Assembly (NCBI RefSeq): GCF_036711975.1
Contig: NC_091966.1
Location: forward strand, 39,191,501-39,255,500
Length of the DNA: 64,000 bases
Origin: Onthophagus taurus
Taxonomy: Eukaryota > Arthropoda > Insecta > Coleoptera > Scarabaeidae
Direction: 5' to 3'
Shown here piece by piece: positions 58,201 through 64,000 of this stretch. How positions within the stretch are numbered: position 1 is the first letter of the stretch; each line of letters starts with the position of its first letter. A program made the translations under genes and the position numbers. The notes beneath the pieces are model-generated. The model saw nothing but the letters and a program-made list of their open reading frames with translations. It had not been told where the DNA came from and made no database searches.

Positions 58201-61200
58201 TAACGGAATTCGAAAGACAATTTTGAATCGGGCCAATAATTAAGCTTTCGGATGAGATATTGTTCATCGAAATCGGTTTTAACTTAGAAAAATTGGAGGC
58301 TACCACATAAGTATTTAAATTTTATTTATTTTACCCGCTGCATATCCATCCGACACCCTACTAATTCCACTGGTATCAAAATTCCACCCGATAGCACTGT
58401 ATTGTCCCAAAAGATAACTCCATAAACAATACCGAGAACTATAATCAGGTCTAGGAATTACCAAATACTTTTGATAAACTTGTTGAAGTAATTTTTGATC
58501 GCTCTCCCAAGGACAACTAGAAACTCCGATCAACATCACTCTATCTTCAGGCCAAAAATCTAAAAAATCACCCCAATTTATTATTAAAAAAAAAAATAAT
58601 CAACTCAAATTTACTTTTAACGATTTTAATTAAATCTTTTTTGAGTCTTTTAGGATCGGTTTTATCCGTTTTAGGAATCTTTTTAACAAACGGCTTTTCC
58701 GCATCATCCATATAAATAATAGCGGGTTGTAACAAACGGGAAACCTTCGAAATTAAATGTATCAACATTATTAACCCGGATTTTCCGGGATATTTTCCTA
58801 CAATATTCGCTGGGGTTAAATCAAAAAGTACGGCACCAATTTCCGTGCAAACGGCGTGTACCAACATGTCTTTACCACTACCTTTAGCGCCAGCAATTAA
58901 AATCGATTTAATTTGAGGCGTTGATTGATGGATATGATCCGATAATAAAGGAATAACGCAATATTCAGTTAAAATTTGTCGAAAATCTCCGAGGCTTATC
59001 GAGGGATTAACTCCTTTATTAAACGGAACTGGATTGTTGTAGGATCGTTCTCCTTTAAAATCGTCAAGATAAACTTTTGGATATTTTTTTATAATTCCAT
59101 TAGCGACTAATTCTTCAAATAAAGAAGCTGTTGTTCTATCGGGGGTTAAATCTTTATCTTTTTTCTTTTTGGCTTTTTTCGTTCCTCGTTTACTAGCTTT
59201 TTGTTTTTTTCCTTTGATTCCTTTATCTTTATCGAATGCTTCTTGTAATAATTGAAGCTCCACCCTCATCATATCATCGACAACTTTTCTTAATTCGTTT
59301 TCCATCTCACTCATTTGTTGCTTTTCGATCATATCTTTATAAGGAATTTGTCGTGGATTTGATGATTCGTTTTTGTTCTTCCAAATCTCGTCGTATTCTT
59401 CATTATGCATTGTTATTGATGGGAGAAACGTTGAAACTATTGCTTTTGAATATGTTTCGTCTTCCTCATCGTCCGATTTATCATCTTTTGATTTAGCACT
59501 TTTTGATTTTTTCGGTTTTGATTCTTTTGAAGATCCTTGAGTTGATTTACTTATTTCACTATCAGTGCCTGGAATTATAAAAAAACAATATTATTTTGAT
59601 GGGATAATTTTTATTGTTTTAACCTTGGCGACTCAATAATAATCTAGATGATCCTCGATCGGATCCGGTGTATTCAGGGATTTTCCCAGTTTGCGCTTTA
59701 TATTCGTGCAACCAAATTCTAATTTCATCGCTAAGTTGCTCCAAAACAATCGCTCTTTGATGTTTTTCGATATAATTTCTATAATTCACAACGGCTACTT
59801 CATATTCTTTCTGTCTGGTTTTTTGTAGTGATCTTCTATATTTTTCTACTTCAATTGCTTTGGTTATTTCTTCGTTTTGTTGTTTCGGCGGTGGAATCAT
59901 TCCGATTAATAACATTTCTTCAAGTTTTCTTCTTCTGGTTTGTCTGCGGGTTTGATATCCTCTCCAAACTTTTTGTATTCTCATTGCTGCAGGAAGGCTA
60001 ATGCTTTGTTTAAATTCTTCTTCATTTTCTTTTCCATCGCCGGATAGAGGTTTAGATTTTTCTTTCATGTTTCGAACCTAAAATAAAATATGATCAGGTA
60101 CTTATTAAAGCTAGATTAAAATCAAAATTGGCATAAACTTTAAAAAATCATTCTGAACGAATAAATATTGAATTTTTCTCGATAGTTATGCATCTGAGAG
60201 AAAAATAGTAAAAGAGCAATATTGTTCAAAATAAAGTCTTCTACAACTTTTATACAAAAACTGTTTTTCTAAAACGTTCCAAATCCCAGCTATACCAATC
60301 ACAAGATGTAAAACCACGATTTCATCTAAATTGAACCTTTTCGAATTTTTCTCGATATTTAAACATCTGAGAGCAAAAGTGTAAAAGAGCAATATTGTTC
60401 AGAATAAAGTTTCCTACAACTTTTATACAAAAACTTCTTTTCTAAAACGTTTCGAATCCCAGCTATACCAACAACAAGATGTAAAACCACGATTTCATCC
60501 AAATTTCACCTTTGCGAATTTTTCTCCATATTTGTGCATCTGAGCGCAAAAGAGTAAAAGAGCAATGTTGCTCAGAACAACGTTTGCTACAACTTTTATA
60601 CAAAAACTTTTTTTCTAAAACGTTCCGAATCCCAGCTATACCAACAACAAGATGTAAAACCACGATTTCATCCAAATTTTACTCTTTCGAATTTTTCTGA
60701 ATATTTATGCATCTGAGAGCAAAAGTGTAAAAGAGCAATATTGTTCAAAATAAAGTTTCCTACAACTTTTATACAAAAACTTTTATTCTAAAACGTTCCA
60801 AATCCCAGCTATACCAACCACAAGATGTAAAACCACGATTTCATCTAAATTGAACCTTTTCGAATTTTTCTCGATATTTAAACATCTGAGAGCAAAAGTG
60901 TAAAAGAGCAATATTGTTCAAAATAAAGTTTTCTACAACTTTTATACAAAAACTGTTTTTCTAAAACGTTCCAAATCCCAGCTATACCAACCACAAGATG
61001 TAAAACCACGATTTCATCTAAATTGAACCTTTTCGAATTTTTCTCGATATTTAAACATCTGAGAGCAAAAGTGTAAAAGAGCAATATTGGTCAGAATAAA
61101 GTTTCCTACAACTTTTATACAAAAACTTTTTTTCTAAAACGTTCCAAATTCCAGCTATACCAACAACAAGATGTAAAACCACGATTTCATCCAAATTTCA

Positions 61201-63378
61201 CCTTTTCGAATTTTTCTGAATATTTATGCATCTGAGAGCAAAAGTGTAAAAGAGCAATATTGTTCAAAATAAAGTTTTCTACAACTTTTATACAAAATGT
61301 TGTTTTCTAAAACGTCCCGAATCCCAGCTATACCAACAACACGATGTAAAACAACGATTTCATCCAAATTTCACCTTTTCGAATTCTTCAATTTTTCTGG
61401 TTATTTATGAATCTGAGAGCAAAAGTGTAAAAGAGCAATATTGTTCAGAATAAAGTTTCCTACAACTTTTATACTAAAACTTTTTTTCTGAAACGTTCCG
61501 AATCCCAACTATATCAACAACATGATGTAAAACAACGATTTCATCCAAATTTCACCTTTTCTAATTTTTCTGGATATTTATGCATCTGAGAGCAAAAGTG
61601 TAAAAGAGCAATATTGTTCAAAATAAAGTTTTCTACAACTTTTATACAAAATGTTGTTTTCTAAAACGTTCCGAATCCCAGCTATACCAACAACACGATG
61701 TAAAACAACGATTTCATCCAAATTTCACCTTTTCGAATTCTTCAATTTTTCTGGTTATTTATGAATCTGAGAGCAAAAGTGTAAAAGAGCAATATTGTTC
61801 AGAATAAAGTTTCCTACAACTTTTATACTAAAACTTTTTTTCTGAAACGTTCCGAATCCCAGCTATACCAACCACAAGATGTAAAACCACGATTTCATCT
61901 AAATTGAACCTTTTCGAATTTTTCTCGATATTTAAACATCTGAGAGCAAAAGTGTAAAAGAGCAATATTGTTCAGAATAAAGTTTCCTACAACTTTTATA
62001 TAAAAACTTCTTTTCTAAAACGTTTCGAATCCCAGCTATACCAACAACAAGATGTAAAACCACGATTTCATCCAAATTTCACCTTTTCGAATTTTTCTCA
62101 ATTGTTATGCACCTGACAGCAAAAGTGTAAAAGAGCAATATCATTAAGAGTAAAATTTGCCACAACTTTTATATTAAAACTTTTTTTCTAAAACATTCCA
62201 AATCCCGTGCTAAACTTACTTCTTCTTATTGTACACTAAATTTTCTTCTATATTAATGTCGTTTTGAAGGCTGTATAAGGTTAACAAGAAAGAAATGAGA
62301 TCGGGCATTTTATGATTTCGATAGAAGAAATTATGGCGAATCGAATGACGTATAGATCTTGATAATCGAATACATCGTTTACGAGTTATGACCACCAAAA
62401 GAAGATCATTTTAGCGTTATTTTCATTTATCTTCGAAATATTATGGTGTTTTAACAAAACACAAAGAGATTTTTAAATCGGGCACTTCCATTTTCGTATT
62501 GACCAAGGATTAAGCTTTCAAATGAGATATTGTTCATCAAAATCGCTTGAGAATTTTTCTTGTTATAATCAAATATATGTATAGCATACGTGTAGAATCC
62601 TATCTAATTGGGGGCTAACTTTGTTTAAGTATTCTGAACTTATTTCTAAATAAAAAGAAATGATTTATAACTCAAATTAAAGCTAAAAGTTTTTTGTTTA
62701 AGCCTTTATGTAATTCATTATGCAATAAAGTCATTAAAAAGTTTAAAATCGTTTAGGCAACCTAAATTGCGGTTAGTCGTTTGGGTTGCATACACAAATA
62801 AATTAAATTTCAAAATAATTTTTAATTAATTAAAATGTTACCTCCTTCATAAATTGTGCTCTTAATCGTCCTTGCCGAGCTCTCTCATGAGTTTGTATAA
62901 TTAAAATCGCTTGTTGCTCACTCATCGGTTTCTTTTCTTCAACTTTCTCAGAAAACCCATATTTTTCTAAAACATCCTCAATAAATTTTTCTTTATACTC
63001 AATTTCTTCGCGTCTTTCGTCTGTGAAACACTTTGGAATCTTCAATTCCGACTGATAGGGTGTAACATTTAATTCAGAAATGACGTCGCCGACGTGACTC
63101 CATTCGTTTAGATCAGCTTCAATCAAATCCCATTTGAGTTCAATTATTCTTCCTAAGGTAGCTTCCAAAAGTTTGCGGATTAAAGCCCTTTTTTGAGGTT
63201 GCACCATTTGATCAACACATTCTGATAGTTTGTTTGCAACGATGATATATTTTACGTATAATGTGGCTAATGATTTTCTTTGTTGTCTTCTATTACCTGG
63301 TGCTTGTTCGTAATTAATCGTTTGTGTTAATAATTCTTGAGCTTTTTTCCATTCTTCGTCGTACGTTACGTGAGACAT
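55283..63378 (-). CDS. IQCA1: DRC11/IQCA1, IQ- and AAA-domain subunit of the nexin-dynein regulatory complex, complete, 806 aa
   Basis: Five exons join in frame: 62842-63378, 59624-60077, 58615-59568, 58335-58559 and 55283-55533 (phases 0, 1, 1, 1). The N-terminus (MSHVTYDEEWKKAQELL) and alpha-helical region match IQCA1. Two IQ-like motifs follow: IIQTHERARQGRLRAQ (near residue 160) and MRIQKVWRGYQTRRQTRRRK (near 212). A lysine-rich linker (KGKKQKASKRGTKKAKKKK) precedes the AAA domain, with Walker A GAKGSGKD near residue 559 and an IIYMDDAEK segment in the Walker B place near 619. The C-terminal exon has FELINALARYTPIYKEEEEA, typical of the family. Known role: part of the nexin link that coordinates dynein arms in motile cilia and sperm flagella. 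The second acidic residue of Walker B is Asp instead of the usual Glu, so ATP hydrolysis may be weak. Two introns carry satellite-bearing elements. Confidence 0.93.
55579..58305. mobile_element. Element with GTTAGCCCC ends in the last DRC11 intron, carrying a satellite array
   Basis: The left end GTTAGCCCCAAATTTATC at 55579 and the sequence up to about 55715 ('gatgaacaatatctcattcg') are mirrored by the end of the related element at 62490-62628 and, with more decay, by 58240-58305 ('gatattgttcatcgaaatcg' to 'ggaggctac'). The interior holds about ten 173-bp repeat units and a unique right flank (58010-58300). It has no transposase. The region between 55860 and 56220 shows one isolated CACCCTGTA mariner-type end at about 56088-56096, so another insertion may sit in the left part. 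Confidence 0.65.
56250..57990. repeat. 173-bp tandem array, about ten units (orientation 1)
   Basis: 'gaattcgttgttttac' recurs at 56430, 56604, 56778, 56951, 57124, about 57297, 57470, 57652 and 57825, so the period is 173-174 bp with one unit of 182. Units also contain 'gcatattacaaaaaaacttt' and 'aacaatattgctctcttgca'. Short minus-strand open frames in it arise only from the repetition. Confidence 0.9.
58010..58310. repeat. Right flank module shared by the two DRC11-intron elements, copy 1
   Basis: 'gagatcgggcgttttatgat' with 'ttcgatagaagaaactatgg' and 'taagctttcggatgagatat' match 62290-62545 in direct orientation at most positions. This shows that the two insertions belong to one element family. 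Confidence 0.8.
60090..62628. mobile_element. Related element in DRC11 intron 1, left end missing, array reversed
   Basis: The right end (62490-62628) finishes 'aattgggggctaac', the mirror of the GTTAGCCCC end at 55579. The right flank module (62270-62545) is in the same direction as in the other element. The array of 173-bp units (60140-62190) is the reverse complement of the array at 56250-57990 relative to that flank. No GTTAGCCCC left end is found near 60090, so the copy is truncated or rearranged. Confidence 0.62.
60140..62190. repeat. 173-bp tandem array, about twelve units (orientation 2)
   Basis: 'catctgagagcaaaagtgta' recurs at 60191, 60364, 60537, 60710, 60883, 61056 and 61229, exactly 173 bp apart, and then at about 61410 after an enlarged unit. 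Blocks such as 61230-61580 and 61580-61900 are near-identical, including the same inserted 'ttcgaattcttcaatttttc', so recent duplication is visible. The unit is homologous, reversed, to the array at 56250-57990. Confidence 0.9.
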
Positions 63379-63625
63379 GATTCAAACTAAACGCTCAAAA
63401 GGGTGATATTGATTGCTATGGGGTTAAAATAAATACCATGAATCACTTGAGGTGTACGTTTTATTTGATCGATATAGTTTTTTTATTTTGAAATCTAACA
63501 AAGCAATAGATAACATTAATCAATATCCAACGAATAAGTTTATTTATAACGAATTTTTAAAGTTAAATTTAAATTTAATATTAAAATGATATATTAGTAC
63601 ATTATTTACAATTATTGATATAAAT

Positions 63626-64000
63626 TTATTGGCTAAATTCCGTAGATGTATTCGTTAAAGTTGATAATAAAGTTGAGTATGTTATCGTTGTTGGAAATAT
63701 AGTTGTATTAATTACGTTTTGAGGATGTAATGATTCGGTGGGTAATCTCATTGTACAAGGATCGAAATCTGCAGGCCCTGTTAAAGATTCTAAGCTATAA
63801 GCCATTAAAGATCCTGTTGTTAATCCAAAGTTATAAAGCAAAGTCATCATATTCCCTAAACAAAAATTAATTAAAAATAAAAACCAAAAAATTGTATAGA
63901 TTTTTACCAGTTAATTCTCGATGTCTATCATCAACTTTACTTGGTGCTTGAATCATTGGAACGCTCCCCAACACACCGTTACTCAATCCCAAAATAAGAG
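63626..64000 (-). CDS. Equilibrative nucleoside transporter (SLC29/ENT), C-terminal part, cut by the window edge
   Basis: Two exons are visible: 63908-64000 (continuing beyond the window) and 63626-63855 (TAA at 63626-63628), joined in phase 1. The first holds LGLSNGVLGSVPMIQAPSKV, then DDRHRELTG. The second continues NMMTLLYNFGLTTGSLMAYS. The GLSNGxLGSxxMxxAP motif followed by a helix rich in Gly/Ser is characteristic of the last two membrane segments of ENT proteins, which move nucleosides across membranes by facilitated diffusion. The tail after the last helix (about 50 residues ending NTSTEFSQ) is Thr/Ser-rich and probably extracellular. The 5' part is outside the window. The start of DRC11 lies only about 250 bp away, so the two genes are head-to-tail and close. 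Confidence 0.85.

Noticed and set aside
60186-61084. Minus-strand frames repeating LNIEKNSKRFNLDEIVVLHL
   Set aside because: Same reason: translation of the opposite-orientation satellite array inside a DRC11 intron.

Overview
This window is AT-rich genomic DNA from an insect. The evidence is spliced genes with GT-AG introns, an animal type I fatty acid synthase of arthropod form, insect-type non-LTR retrotransposon remnants and many Tc1/mariner- and hAT-like nonautonomous elements. A beetle is my best guess, but that is inference and not proven by the sequence. No bacterial-style operons, CRISPR arrays, rRNA or tRNA genes were seen.

Genes, left to right: (1) a small uncharacterised four-exon gene on the minus strand (590-1236, 124 aa); (2) a coiled-coil protein on the plus strand (3265-4053, 203 aa, four exons, first intron with a GC donor); (3) a complete MAK/ICK (RCK-family) ciliary protein kinase on the minus strand (4650-15776, 7 coding exons, 586 aa); (4) OGFOD3-like 2-oxoglutarate/iron oxygenase on the plus strand (20116-21195, 325 aa); (5) a complete fatty acid synthase on the minus strand (24961-34633, 6 coding exons, 2378 aa, KS-MAT-DH-psiME-ER-KR-ACP-TE); (6) DRC11/IQCA1, the IQ/AAA subunit of the axonemal nexin-dynein regulatory complex, on the minus strand (55283-63378, 5 exons, 806 aa); (7) the 3' end of an equilibrative nucleoside transporter on the minus strand, running off the right edge (63626-64000). 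Two of the genes, MAK and DRC11, are cilium/flagellum genes.

The rest is dominated by repeats. At least four separate blocks carry tandem arrays of 173-181 bp units, and three of these blocks have recognisable transposon ends. A hAT-like element (6132-9853) has an 8-bp target duplication and about 20 units organised as 1038-bp six-unit blocks. An element with CAGGATGTTT ends (35340-40160) has arrays in opposite orientation in its two arms. An element with GTTAGCCCC ends sits in one DRC11 intron, and a relative sits in another DRC11 intron with its array reversed. A fourth array (51.3-53.2 kb) has a dimeric 362-bp repeat and no ends that I could identify. The 41-49 kb stretch is a graveyard of nested elements: Tc1-like ends, hairpin MITEs, a 980-bp foldback element, and decayed jockey/CR1-like and R1-like reverse transcriptases.

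The main observation of the hunt is this repeated architecture, in which short satellite-like arrays are carried inside nonautonomous DNA transposons and often lie in introns. Exon limits were read by eye from splice signals and reading-frame continuity. Every gene model given as complete keeps one open frame across all its junctions.
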